NCBI GenBank assembly: GCA_031286615.1
Contig: JAITUA010000016.1
Span: 124,001 to 188,000, forward strand
Origin: Chryseobacterium sp.
GTDB taxonomy: Bacteria; Bacteroidota; Bacteroidia; Flavobacteriales; Weeksellaceae
Direction of reading: 5' to 3'
Length of the DNA: 64,000 nt
The position numbers were made by a program, and so were the translations under genes. Shown one piece after another: positions 24,942 through 33,866 of the stretch (the stretch's first letter is position 1; each line of letters opens with the position of its first letter). The notes beneath the pieces were generated by a model. That model had not been told where the DNA came from. It ran no database searches and was given only the letters and a program-made list of their open reading frames with translations.

Positions 24942-26789
24942 TTAATCAGAATATTCTTTCAAAAGCTGTCTGTAGCTCATCAGTATTGACGATTTTGAAA
25001 TAAAACCTATAAAATCATTATTCTCAGTCACTACCGGCAGATTCCATACCCCTGTATCATCAAAAGTCTGAAGAATATCCAGAGGTTTATTGTCACGGTG
25101 GAGTATAGCTGGCGGCGTTTTCATAATCTGAATAACCAGTTGGGAAGCATCTATTTCTTTATTAAAAAGATAAGGTCTTATATCATCCAGGGTTAGGATT
25201 CCCTTTAGCTTTTTATTATCATCTACAACGGCAAAAATATTTTTATCTCCATTTTTTACCATTTCAAAAAGTTCAGTAACAGAAGCATTTTCTTTAATAG
25301 TCTGAGAATACTGATCAATAAAATCTTCTGTTCTCAAAGCAAAAAGAAGGTTTTTATCATGTTTATTGGTCAATATCTTTCCTTCATCGGCTAAAGATTT
25401 CAGTTCCGGAGAAATTGGGGAAAACCATTTGGCAATAAGGTAAGACATCACCGCAACAATCATCAGAGGAATGAACAAATCATAGCCGAAACTGGATTCA
25501 GCAATCAGAAATATCGCAGTAAGAGGTGCATATAATACACCGCTCATTGCTCCGGCCATTCCTACCAGAACGAGATTCGTTACCGGAACATCTGTAAAAC
25601 CTATGTGCTGGCAAACCAAAGCAAATAAATAGCCTAAAGTTCCTCCCGCAAATAAAGAAGGAGCAAAATTACCTCCGTTACCACCACTGAATATGGTAAA
25701 AGAAGTGGCAAATGCTTTTAACAGCAATACCAGAATTAAAAATATAATAATGGTCCATTCTCCGATCTCAAAATACCTGAAAAAACTGTTTTCAATAATA
25801 GAATGAGTATTTCCGTTGGTAAATGCTTTCACGGTTTCATATCCTTCTCCGAATAATGGCGGAAAAAGAACACATAGTAATGAAAGTACAGCGCCACCAA
25901 ACATTGCTTTACGCATCCTGGAAAGCTGAAGTCCTTTTATAAAATGTTCTACTTTTTGAGAAATAATCACAAAATAACGGGCATACAAACCTGTTACAAT
26001 TCCTAAAATAAGATAATAAGGAACATTTTTATAGTTGAATGGATCTCTTGTATAAAACCTGAAAAGAACATCTTCCTGAAGCAAAATCCTCGACAAAAGA
26101 CTTCCGCAGACAGCTGCCACCACCAAAGGAATAAAGTCTGTAAAAACCACTCCCGTCAGAAGAATTTCAAAGGCAAACATAATTCCGGCAATCGGTGCAT
26201 TGAATGCTGATGCAATCCCTGCTGTAGCACCTGCAGCCAGCAATAAAGTACGTTCTTTGTAACTTAATCTGTAGGTCTGTGCATAGTTTGAGCCAATAGC
26301 AGCTCCGGTAACGGCTATAGGACTTTCCAATCCGGCCGAACCACCCAATCCAACGGTAACCGCACTCTGTATCACCTGGGAATACATTTTAACTGAAGCT
26401 ACGATACTGGAATTCTGTGCAATTTCATAGAGAATAGCTCCGATACCTTTACGGTCCTGTCCTTTGAACAATGTAAGAACAATCATTGTGGTAAGAACAA
26501 TTCCTAAAAAAGGAAAAACAATATAGAATAATATCTGATATTCAAAGTGGACTTTATTGGTAATAAAATTGTGGATGTAGTGTACAAGCGTTTTCAGAAT
26601 AACTCCCGCAAGACCCGCCGTACAGCCTACCAGAATCCCGGAAAGAACAAGAAACTGATTTCGGCTCAGCCTGTTGTTCAGCCAATGCAGAATAAGCTCA
26701 TAACTGCGTGCTTTTTCTAATCCGTATTTCTGGAAATCTCTTTTAAATTTAAGGAAGCTCAGGTACTTTTTTTTGTTGTGAATTTTCAC
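24942..26789 (-). CDS. ClC-family chloride channel or transporter with CBS domains
   Basis: The 615-aa membrane protein has the ClC selectivity motifs: GLGGSAGLESPIAVTGAAIG (the GxGxE gating glutamate is kept, in the form GLESP instead of GREGP), FNAPIAGIMFAFEI, and GGNGGNFAPSLFAGG. The C-terminal part (about residues 475-610) holds two CBS domains (FAVVDDNKKLKGILTLDDIR and LPVVTENNDFIGFISKSSIL), which usually sense adenine nucleotides. Whether it is a channel or a Cl-/H+ antiporter cannot be decided from the motifs alone. It is a single gene, preceded by about 120 bp without features. Confidence 0.93.
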   Translation of the reverse strand: MKIHNKKKYLSFLKFKRDFQKYGLEKARSYELILHWLNNRLSRNQFLVLSGILVGCTAGLAGVILKTLVHYIHNFITNKVHFEYQILFYIVFPFLGIVLTTMIVLTLFKGQDRKGIGAILYEIAQNSSIVASVKMYSQVIQSAVTVGLGGSAGLESPIAVTGAAIGSNYAQTYRLSYKERTLLLAAGATAGIASAFNAPIAGIMFAFEILLTGVVFTDFIPLVVAAVCGSLLSRILLQEDVLFRFYTRDPFNYKNVPYYLILGIVTGLYARYFVIISQKVEHFIKGLQLSRMRKAMFGGAVLSLLCVLFPPLFGEGYETVKAFTNGNTHSIIENSFFRYFEIGEWTIIIFLILVLLLKAFATSFTIFSGGNGGNFAPSLFAGGTLGYLFALVCQHIGFTDVPVTNLVLVGMAGAMSGVLYAPLTAIFLIAESSFGYDLFIPLMIVAVMSYLIAKWFSPISPELKSLADEGKILTNKHDKNLLFALRTEDFIDQYSQTIKENASVTELFEMVKNGDKNIFAVVDDNKKLKGILTLDDIRPYLFNKEIDASQLVIQIMKTPPAILHRDNKPLDILQTFDDTGVWNLPVVTENNDFIGFISKSSILMSYRQLLKEYSD

Positions 26790-26910
26790 CTTGGAAACAT
26801 TTTTATGCTGCTATGAATAGATACAGCTCCGTAAATTTATGAAATATCTTACAAAAACACCTAAAAACACTTTTTTAGAATTCTAACCTGATCTTTATTT
26901 TTGATAAAAT

Positions 26911-27903
26911 TTATCCTGTTTTTTTAGAATTACCCATCAATAATAGTCCTGTTGCTACTGCTCCAATAAGTCCTGCACCTGCCCAGATCAAAGGTTTTGC
27001 AGGAATAGAGAACAATGTTTTCCCATCAATTCTCATATCTCCTTTAGAAGGCTCCTGTACATTTCCGCCTGTGTTTTTATCCTGATGTGCTTTTTTCATG
27101 ACCATCCGCATTCCTGCTGAAGATACATAGCGGATGACTCCCGGAAACATTTCATAGAGATTCTTAAATACCACTGCAGACCAATCAGGGTAGGTAGCTT
27201 CTTTTGGGTTTTTGGCAGTCGCTACAATAGAAGCTGCCAGTTTACGGGGGTCAAATGAAGGAGGAGGCGTACTGAGTTTTATTCCTGAGTAATTAGCGGC
27301 ATGTTCTATTCCTGAAGATTTCTGAAAACCGGGATAAAGGGCACAGATATGAATATCAGGAAAGTCTGAAACTTCTCCCTGTAAGGTTTCCACCATACCT
27401 CGGACTCCAAATTTTGAGGCAGTATAGGCTGCTCCGTAAGGTGCAGGCATCCATCCGCCAATGGAAATATTGTTAAGCAGCACTCCTTTTTTCTGTTTCT
27501 TAAAGACAGGAAGCACCGCATGGGCTGAATGCATATATCCCAGCAGGTTTGTTTTCACGATCTGATCGCTTACATCAACCGGAATTTCCTCAAATTTACC
27601 AAATGCCAGCACTCCGGCATTATTCACCCAGTAATCAATTTTACCACTAAATTCAAGGGCTTCTCTAACGAGATTTTCAACGTCTCCGGCTATAGAAGTA
27701 TCTGTAGGAACTGCAATCACCGTAGCCCCAAGTTTTCTGCATAGTTCCGCCGTTTCTTTCAAAGCTTCTTCACCTCTTGCTGCCAGAACAAGATCTGCTC
27801 CCTGTTCAGCAAAAGCTTCTGCTGTTGCCTTCCCAATACCACTTGAAGCACCGGTAATGACCACTGTTTCTCCGAAAAAAGGAGGTCTTCTTTGATTTTT
27901 CAT
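26911..27903 (-). CDS. Short-chain dehydrogenase/reductase with C-terminal membrane anchor
   Basis: The 330-aa protein has the classical SDR motifs: TGASSGIGKATAEAF for NAD(P) binding, NNAGVLAFG, the catalytic serine in NNISIGGWM and the YTASK active site. Beyond the usual ~250 residues it has an extension that ends in a hydrophobic segment (PLIWAGAGLIGAVATGLLLM, then GNSKKTG), so it is probably tail-anchored in the inner membrane. It follows the NDH-2-like gene on the same strand with a 34-bp gap, so both may form a redox operon. The substrate is unknown. Confidence 0.9.
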   Translation of the reverse strand: MKNQRRPPFFGETVVITGASSGIGKATAEAFAEQGADLVLAARGEEALKETAELCRKLGATVIAVPTDTSIAGDVENLVREALEFSGKIDYWVNNAGVLAFGKFEEIPVDVSDQIVKTNLLGYMHSAHAVLPVFKKQKKGVLLNNISIGGWMPAPYGAAYTASKFGVRGMVETLQGEVSDFPDIHICALYPGFQKSSGIEHAANYSGIKLSTPPPSFDPRKLAASIVATAKNPKEATYPDWSAVVFKNLYEMFPGVIRYVSSAGMRMVMKKAHQDKNTGGNVQEPSKGDMRIDGKTLFSIPAKPLIWAGAGLIGAVATGLLLMGNSKKTG

Positions 27904-27937
27904 AATAATAGAGATTTAAGTGTTGGTATTTTTTATA

Positions 27938-29206
27938 TTATTCGTTTTCTGTATTTCTTTTTGGAAAGAGAATAAGCCTGATAGATGGATTGTTGGTAAT
28001 AAACAGACGAAACCAGTCCATGGCCATCTGAATTTTATTTTTGAATCCTACCAAAGGAATAATATGAATGAAAAGCCAGGTGAGCCAGGCTATGAATCCA
28101 TTAAAAGAATGCTTTGGAAGGTCTACCACAGCATTATATTTTGAAATAATAGCCATGCTGCCTTTATCATTGTACCGGAATTGCTCCAAGACTTTTCCGT
28201 CTTCTATACGTTTAAAATTGGCAGCGAGATTTTTACCCTGCTGAATGGCAACCTGAGCGAGCTGAGGATGACCTTTCGGGAATTTTTCTTCAGCCAGCAT
28301 CAAAGAAAGGTCTCCCAACGCATAGATATTGGCGGTTCCTTCTACCTTGTTATAGGCATCCACGAAAACTCTTCTTCCTTTTCCAATGCTTTCTTCCGGT
28401 AAACCCGGAATTTCTTTTCCGATAACTCCGGAAGTCCAGATCAGGGTTTCTGTTTCAATAGATGTTCCGTCGCTTAGAATAACTTTATGATCAGTATAAT
28501 CTTTTACGGAAACATTCAGCAGAATTTTAACGCCTAATTCTTTCAGTTTTTCATACGCTGTTTGCTGAGCCAGCCGACTCATTGGTGAAAGTAAGGTGGG
28601 CAAGGCATCAATCAGATAAAGATTAGAAAGCCCCAGTTTTATTTCAGGATATTCTTTCTGAGCAATATATTGTCCCATTTCAGCCAGCATCCCTGCCAGT
28701 TCTACTCCTGTGGGACCACCTCCGGCAATAACGATATTCTGAAGTTTTTCAGCTTCTTTGATCTCTTTATTCCGCGCTGCCTCTTCCAGGGTCAGTAGGA
28801 TATGATTTCTGAGATAGAGTGCTTCTTCAATATTTTTCATGGGCAGAGCGCATTTCTTTACATTTTCCATTCCAAAGAAATTAGATTCTGTTCCTAATGC
28901 CAATACCAGATAATCATAGCTCAGGTTTCCGGTATCAGTCTCTATTGTTTTACTTTCAGGATTTACTTTCAGCAGACTGCCCATATGAAATTTCACATGT
29001 TTGTCGTTTGAAAAGAGTTTTCTGAAAGGGTAGCTGATATTGGAAGCTTCTATAAAGGAAGTAGCAACCTGATAGATGAGTGGCGGGAAAAAATGATAAT
29101 TGTTCTTATCAACCAGGGTTATTTTGAACCTTCTGTCATTTTTGAGAGATTTGATAAGATTGATGCCCGCAAATCCTCCTCCTACGATTAGAATATGCTT
29201 TTTCAT
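27938..29206 (-). CDS. Type II NADH dehydrogenase-like FAD oxidoreductase
   Basis: This 422-aa flavoprotein has two Rossmann folds, ILIVGGGFAGINLIKSL for FAD and IVIAGGGPTGVELAGML for NAD(P)H. It also has HFFPPLIYQVATSFIE, which is typical of NDH-2 enzymes, and YALGDLSLM near the end of the core. The C-terminal part has hydrophobic helices (GFIAWLTWLFIHIIPLVGF) that would attach it to the membrane. NDH-2 enzymes pass electrons from NADH to menaquinone without pumping protons. It is the first gene of a probable two-gene unit with the SDR. Confidence 0.9.
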   Translation of the reverse strand: MKKHILIVGGGFAGINLIKSLKNDRRFKITLVDKNNYHFFPPLIYQVATSFIEASNISYPFRKLFSNDKHVKFHMGSLLKVNPESKTIETDTGNLSYDYLVLALGTESNFFGMENVKKCALPMKNIEEALYLRNHILLTLEEAARNKEIKEAEKLQNIVIAGGGPTGVELAGMLAEMGQYIAQKEYPEIKLGLSNLYLIDALPTLLSPMSRLAQQTAYEKLKELGVKILLNVSVKDYTDHKVILSDGTSIETETLIWTSGVIGKEIPGLPEESIGKGRRVFVDAYNKVEGTANIYALGDLSLMLAEEKFPKGHPQLAQVAIQQGKNLAANFKRIEDGKVLEQFRYNDKGSMAIISKYNAVVDLPKHSFNGFIAWLTWLFIHIIPLVGFKNKIQMAMDWFRLFITNNPSIRLILFPKRNTENE

Positions 29207-29418
29207 AATAAGTTATTATTGAAATGGTGTACTGAAAGTGATTCAATAACAGGACCAAAGGAGCTTCAAAATAAATATTTAACATAATGTTTAAAACAAT
29301 AAACCTACCTGGTTTTAATGAGAAACAAGGGTTTCAGGATTTGCTGTCTATGTTTCTTTTTAACGTTTCGCACGATGTTTGCAGCCTGTTTAAGATCCAA
29401 CACCATAAATATATTCAT

Positions 29419-30414
29419 ATGAAAACAGAAATTTTAACTGAAAAGCACCGCCTGGGAATAGGTGGAGTAGCTATAGGAACGGCTTTTGAAAATATTACAG
29501 ATGAACAGGCTCATGAGATACTGCAAACAGCCTGGGATACCGGAATCCGATATTATGATACGTCTCCGTGGTATGGACTGACCAAGAGTGAGCGGAGATT
29601 TGGAAGTTTTCTTAAGAAGAAAGACAGAAATGACTTTATTTTTTCAACCAAAGCAGGAAGGCTTTTCCATGAGGTTCCTGAATCTGAAGTTCCGCCTACC
29701 ATGTGGAAGAATCCCCTTCACTATGACTTCTATCATGATTATACAGCTGATGCTGTGCAAAGATCTATTGAAGACAGCCTGGAAAGAACCGGACTGAGCC
29801 ATATTGATATCGTTTATATTCATGATCTCTCTGAAGATCAGGTAGGAGACCGTTATCCCTATTTTCTGAAACAGGCAAGAGAAGGGGCCTTTAAGATTCT
29901 TTCAAAGCTTAGGGAACAGGGAATTATCAAAGCATGGGGAATGGGCGTGAATAAGATAGAACCTATTTTAGATTGTATTGACTCTGCCGATCCGGATATC
30001 TGTCTTTCTGCAACGCAGTACTCTATTCTGGAACATGAAGATGCAGTAGACCGGCTGCTTCCCGTTGTGAGAAAAGCAGGTGTAAAACTTGTTTCGGGAG
30101 CAGGATATAATTCAGGTTATCTGGCGGGAAGGGAACGTTATAATTATAAAGATGTTATTCCAAAAGGAATGCATGAGAAAAGAGCCCGTATGACTTCTAT
30201 TGCAGAAAAATATAATATAAGTATTATTGATGCTGCACTTCATTTTGTATTGGCTTCGGATGAGTTTGCTTCTATTATTCCGGGAGCGAGCCGGCCTGAA
30301 CAGGTAAAAGATAATGTGAAAGCGCTCAATACCATTATTCCTAGCGAATTCTGGACAGAATTAAAAAATGAAGGCCTGATTTATGAGAAGGCACAAGTTC
30401 CGGGAGGAAAATAA
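29419..30414 (+). CDS. Aldo/keto reductase (aldose or pyridoxal dehydrogenase-like)
   Basis: The 331-aa enzyme belongs to the AKR branch that contains D-threo-aldose 1-dehydrogenase, L-fucose dehydrogenase and pyridoxal 4-dehydrogenase. It has LGIGGVAIGTAFENI, catalytic Asp and Tyr in YYDTSPWYGLTKSERRFG, Lys in FSTKAGRL and His in DIVYIHDLS. The frame is open upstream to 29287, but the ATG at 29419 gives the normal family N terminus, so I place the start there. It is divergent from the NDH-2/SDR pair. The substrate is unknown. Confidence 0.88.
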   Translation: MKTEILTEKHRLGIGGVAIGTAFENITDEQAHEILQTAWDTGIRYYDTSPWYGLTKSERRFGSFLKKKDRNDFIFSTKAGRLFHEVPESEVPPTMWKNPLHYDFYHDYTADAVQRSIEDSLERTGLSHIDIVYIHDLSEDQVGDRYPYFLKQAREGAFKILSKLREQGIIKAWGMGVNKIEPILDCIDSADPDICLSATQYSILEHEDAVDRLLPVVRKAGVKLVSGAGYNSGYLAGRERYNYKDVIPKGMHEKRARMTSIAEKYNISIIDAALHFVLASDEFASIIPGASRPEQVKDNVKALNTIIPSEFWTELKNEGLIYEKAQVPGGK

Positions 30415-30485
30415 ATAGTTTGTATCTTTTATGTTTATTCGTTTAAATTCAAAATTTCTTCAAAATTTAATGATAGTTTTATGGC

Positions 30486-31160
30486 ATGAAAATCCTAATC
30501 GTTGAAGACGAAGCAGCACTTACCCAAAGTATTTCCGAATATCTATCCGGAGAAAATTATCTCTGTGAAGCGGTCAGTACATTCAGTGAAGCGATGAACA
30601 AAATAGAGATATTTGATTATGACTGTATTTTACTGGACATTATGCTGCCGGATGGAAATGGTCTGAAAATACTTGAAGAAATAAAAAAGCAACAGAAGCA
30701 GGACGGAGTTATTATCATTTCTGCCAAAAATGCGCTGGATGATAAAATTGAAGGTTTGAAACTGGGTGCAGATGATTATCTTACCAAACCTTTTCATCTC
30801 TCCGAACTTATGGCAAGGGTATATTCTATTATCCGGAGGAAGCAGTTCAGCAGTTCTAACGTGGTAAAACAAAATGAACTTCAAATTGATTTGCTGGCTA
30901 AAACAGTTGCTGTAAATGATAAAACCATTTCATTAACAAAAAAAGAATTTGATCTCTTAATTTATTTTATCGGCAATAAAAATAAAGTTATCTCCAAAAG
31001 TACTCTGGCAGAACATCTTTCCGGAGACCTTGCGGATATGCTCGATAATCATGATTTTGTATATGCTCACGTAAAAAACCTTAAGAAAAAACTGTATGAT
31101 GCCGGATGCAGACATTATCTGAAAACGGTGTATGGAACGGGGTATAAGTGGGAAAACTAG
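30486..31160 (+). CDS. OmpR-family response regulator
   Basis: The 224-aa protein has an N-terminal receiver domain with the acidic pair in VEDEAAL, the phosphoacceptor Asp51 in CILLDIMLPDGNG and the conserved Lys in YLTKPFHL. A C-terminal winged helix (about 125-224) follows, with SLTKKEFDLLIYF and VYAHVKNLKKKL and ending GTGYKWE. Its natural partner is the histidine kinase at 31596, from which it is now separated by an S23 cassette. Target genes are probably the DUF347, TonB receptor and PAP2 genes that follow. Confidence 0.93.
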   Translation: MKILIVEDEAALTQSISEYLSGENYLCEAVSTFSEAMNKIEIFDYDCILLDIMLPDGNGLKILEEIKKQQKQDGVIIISAKNALDDKIEGLKLGADDYLTKPFHLSELMARVYSIIRRKQFSSSNVVKQNELQIDLLAKTVAVNDKTISLTKKEFDLLIYFIGNKNKVISKSTLAEHLSGDLADMLDNHDFVYAHVKNLKKKLYDAGCRHYLKTVYGTGYKWEN

Positions 31161-31162
31161 AA

Positions 31163-31594
31163 TAATTATGAATGATGAATTATAAATTATGAGTGAAAAG
31201 AAAAATGTACTGAAAGATAAAAGTTTTAGCTTTGCAATTAGGGTTGTTAATCTTTTTAAATATCTTTCTACTTCTAAGAATGAATATGTTCTGAGTAAAC
31301 AGTTATTAAGAAGTGGAACAGCGGTAGGAGCTTTGATAAGAGAGTCACAGAATGCAGAAAGTAAAGCAGACTTTATTCATAAACTCGCTATTGCTCAAAA
31401 AGAATGTGATGAATCTATTTATTGGATTGAACTTTTATATCATACTGAATATTTATCATCTACTGAATTTGAAAGCATAAGTAATGAAGCCATAGAAATA
31501 TTAAAAATAATCCGAAGCATCATCATTACATCAAAAAACAAATAGTCTTCCGTAAAAAACAATTCATAATTTATAATTCATAATTCATCATTAT
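31163..31594. repeat. Inverted-repeat-flanked S23 cassette
   Basis: The left flank (31163-31191) contains ATGATGAATTATAAATTATG and the right flank (31561-31594) contains its complement CATAATTTATAATTCATAAT plus TTCATCAT, giving imperfect inverted repeats of about 25-30 bp. They enclose the S23 gene exactly. The S23 start codon is part of the left repeat, and the kinase start codon follows directly after the right repeat. Confidence 0.65.
31189..31545 (+). CDS. Four-helix-bundle protein of the S23 / 23S rRNA intervening-sequence family
   Basis: The 118-aa helical protein has the family pattern: LKDKSFSFAIRVVNLFKYLS, then LSKQLLRSGTAVGALIRESQ, then NAESKADFIHKLAIAQKECDESIYWIELL. These proteins were first seen encoded by insertions in 23S rRNA genes and are related to the Avd accessory protein of diversity-generating retroelements. 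They form pentameric four-helix bundles, and the cellular role is not established. Here the gene is outside any rRNA gene and sits between a response regulator and its kinase, with inverted repeats on both sides. Confidence 0.9.
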   Translation: MSEKKNVLKDKSFSFAIRVVNLFKYLSTSKNEYVLSKQLLRSGTAVGALIRESQNAESKADFIHKLAIAQKECDESIYWIELLYHTEYLSSTEFESISNEAIEILKIIRSIIITSKNK

Positions 31595-31595
31595 C

Positions 31596-32882
31596 TTGAA
31601 GCCTCTACTAACAAAAACTACAAAACCCTTTCTCATCTACGTGCTTATTGTACTGATGATAAGTATTCCTGTGTATTATTTTGTGGTAGACACCATCTGG
31701 AAAAGTGAACTGGATGAGCATAATCAGATTATTGTAGAGAAAACGGCGTATGAATTTAACCAGTTAAAGCTGTCTGAAGAAGAATTGGACAAAAGTCTTG
31801 TGTTATGGAATCACATCCAGCCTGAGACGAATATTGAGAAAATCTCAACTCAACAAATAAAACGGGATACGGTTTATACTTATGAAAAACATCTGCCCTT
31901 TATTTCGGAACAAAAAAAGGAACGTTACAGATGCCTGAAAAAGGTCATTTATCTGCAAAAAAAACCTTATTTGTTTACAATACAGACTAATATTGAAGAA
32001 TCACACGAGACGATAGCAGTGATCGCAATGATTACCATTTTTTTCTTTGTAATCATTGTTTTAGGGCTTTTATACCTGAACAGAAAGCTTTCTTCATCTA
32101 TCTGGAAACCATTCAGAGGTACATTGGATCAACTGAGAACGTTCAATCTTAACAGCCAGAATACCATACAATTTCCGGCTTCGGACACTACAGAATTTGA
32201 AGAACTTAATCAGTCTCTTTATAAACTGATAGAACGCAATATTTCTACTTATAAAACCCAGAAAGAATTTACAGAAAATGCTTCCCATGAGCTGCAGACT
32301 CCGTTAGCTATCATTAAGAATAAACTTGATCTTTTGCTTCAGGATCAGAATCTTACTGAAAAGCAATACAGAATCGCGGAAGATATGAACAAGGCTCTTA
32401 CAAGAAGCTCCCGCATCAATAAAAACCTCTTGCTGCTTGCTAAAATTGAGAATAACCAGTTTGATGGTTCGGAGATTGTTTTGTTTGACCATTTACTTCA
32501 ACAAAGTATTGATACGCTTGGAGAACATTTTGAGCAAAAAAACATTTCCGTTCAGGAAGAGATCTCAGGTAGTGTAAAGGTGAATGGAAACAGCATTCTT
32601 ACAGAAATACTGATCAACAATCTCATCATTAATGCAATTCGTCATACTTCTCCCGGAGGCTTTATTTCTATACGGCTTACAAATTCTTCTTTTGAAGTTT
32701 CCAACTCAGGAGCTGAAAAGCTGAATACGGATTTTCTGTTCAAAAGGTTTTCAAAACTATCTACAGATAACAGCGGCAGCGGATTGGGACTTTCTATCAT
32801 CCAGGAAATCTGCAGGTTCCATCATTGGGCGATCAGTTATCGGTTTGAAAACCATCGTCATATCTTCACTGTTAAATTATAG
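31596..32882 (+). CDS. Sensor histidine kinase, partner of the OmpR-family regulator
   Basis: The 428-aa protein has a membrane helix at 12-31, a periplasmic part of about 110 residues and a second helix at 140-161. A HisKA domain follows with phosphoacceptor His231 in NASHELQTPLAIIKNKL, then an HATPase domain with NNLIINAIRH and GSGLGLSIIQEI. I accept a TTG start at 31596 because it gives a complete N-terminal helix. The next ATG lies inside that helix. The periplasmic sensor shows no familiar motif, so the signal is unknown. The S23 cassette ends immediately upstream. Confidence 0.92.
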   Translation: MKPLLTKTTKPFLIYVLIVLMISIPVYYFVVDTIWKSELDEHNQIIVEKTAYEFNQLKLSEEELDKSLVLWNHIQPETNIEKISTQQIKRDTVYTYEKHLPFISEQKKERYRCLKKVIYLQKKPYLFTIQTNIEESHETIAVIAMITIFFFVIIVLGLLYLNRKLSSSIWKPFRGTLDQLRTFNLNSQNTIQFPASDTTEFEELNQSLYKLIERNISTYKTQKEFTENASHELQTPLAIIKNKLDLLLQDQNLTEKQYRIAEDMNKALTRSSRINKNLLLLAKIENNQFDGSEIVLFDHLLQQSIDTLGEHFEQKNISVQEEISGSVKVNGNSILTEILINNLIINAIRHTSPGGFISIRLTNSSFEVSNSGAEKLNTDFLFKRFSKLSTDNSGSGLGLSIIQEICRFHHWAISYRFENHRHIFTVKL

Positions 32883-33059
32883 TTAAAAAATTTCACGGCT
32901 CCGGCAATTCAAAATTTCTTCTAAATCACATTGCACCTTTGTATAAATAATACTGAGGCAGATATTTATTTGCAAATGACTGGAAAAATAAGCCTTTCAT
33001 TCAAAGGAACTATCTGGTTTTCCGAATCAATGTCCTTTGTGGCAAAAAAACAAAACAAA

Positions 33060-33815
33060 ATGAGAACAGCAAACAAAGTAGCAGCCGTTACACTCCTTTT
33101 CTGGCTTATGAAAATTGTAGCCACTACATTGGGGGAAACCTTGGGTGATTTTATTTCTATGACTCTTAATCTGGGATATGTTGTAGGAATTTTGGTTACA
33201 CTCGCATTTTTCATCCTCATATTATCAGTACAGCTTCGGGTAAAAAAATATATTCCGGCAGTTTACTGGATCGTGATTATCGTAACAACAACTTTGGGAA
33301 CAGAAATCTCAGATTTTATCGACCGCACTTTAAAAACAGGATATCTGATAGGAAGTCTGATTTTGTTTTTGGGTCTTTTAACCTCCTTATTCTTATGGTA
33401 CAGAAAATATAAAAACCTCGAGGTTTATCCGATTTTTGAAAGAAATAAAGAATTCTATTACTGGACGGCAATTTTATTTTCCAATAGTCTGGGGACAGCT
33501 TTTGGGGATTTCCTGAGTGATAATTTAGGACTCGGATATATGACTGGAGCTATGATTACAGGGCTTATCATATTAGTAGTTGTGGCACTTCATTACTTTA
33601 CGAAAATCAATCATGTTGTTCTGTTCTGGATTGCTTTTGTTTTTACCAGACCATTTGGTGCTACATTCGGCGATCTTTTGACAAAGCCTTTAGCTAAAGG
33701 AGGGCTGGATCTTGGAACACTGAATGCTTCCCTGATATCTCTTGCTCTGATGGTTTTGATGATTGTCATTTCACAAAGAAAACACAGCCGGGAATTACCT
33801 CTTCAAAACGAATAA
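33060..33815 (+). CDS. DUF347 (COG4705-type) repeat membrane protein
   Basis: This integral membrane protein of 251 aa has four internal repeats of about 55-60 residues, each with a helix and the motif T-L-G-x-x-x-G/S-D-F followed by xxxL-xxGY: TLGETLGDFISMTLNLGY, TLGTEISDFIDRTLKTGY, SLGTAFGDFLSDNLGLGY and PFGATFGDLLTKPLAKGG. That is the DUF347 repeat, giving eight predicted helices with a conserved Asp in each repeat. The function is unknown. The frame is open from 32931, but the ATG at 33060 places the start just before the first helix. Confidence 0.85.
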   Translation: MRTANKVAAVTLLFWLMKIVATTLGETLGDFISMTLNLGYVVGILVTLAFFILILSVQLRVKKYIPAVYWIVIIVTTTLGTEISDFIDRTLKTGYLIGSLILFLGLLTSLFLWYRKYKNLEVYPIFERNKEFYYWTAILFSNSLGTAFGDFLSDNLGLGYMTGAMITGLIILVVVALHYFTKINHVVLFWIAFVFTRPFGATFGDLLTKPLAKGGLDLGTLNASLISLALMVLMIVISQRKHSRELPLQNE

Positions 33816-33866
33816 TTAATATTTCTCCTTATAACAAACTTTTTAAAGAAAATAAAGACTAGCAGA

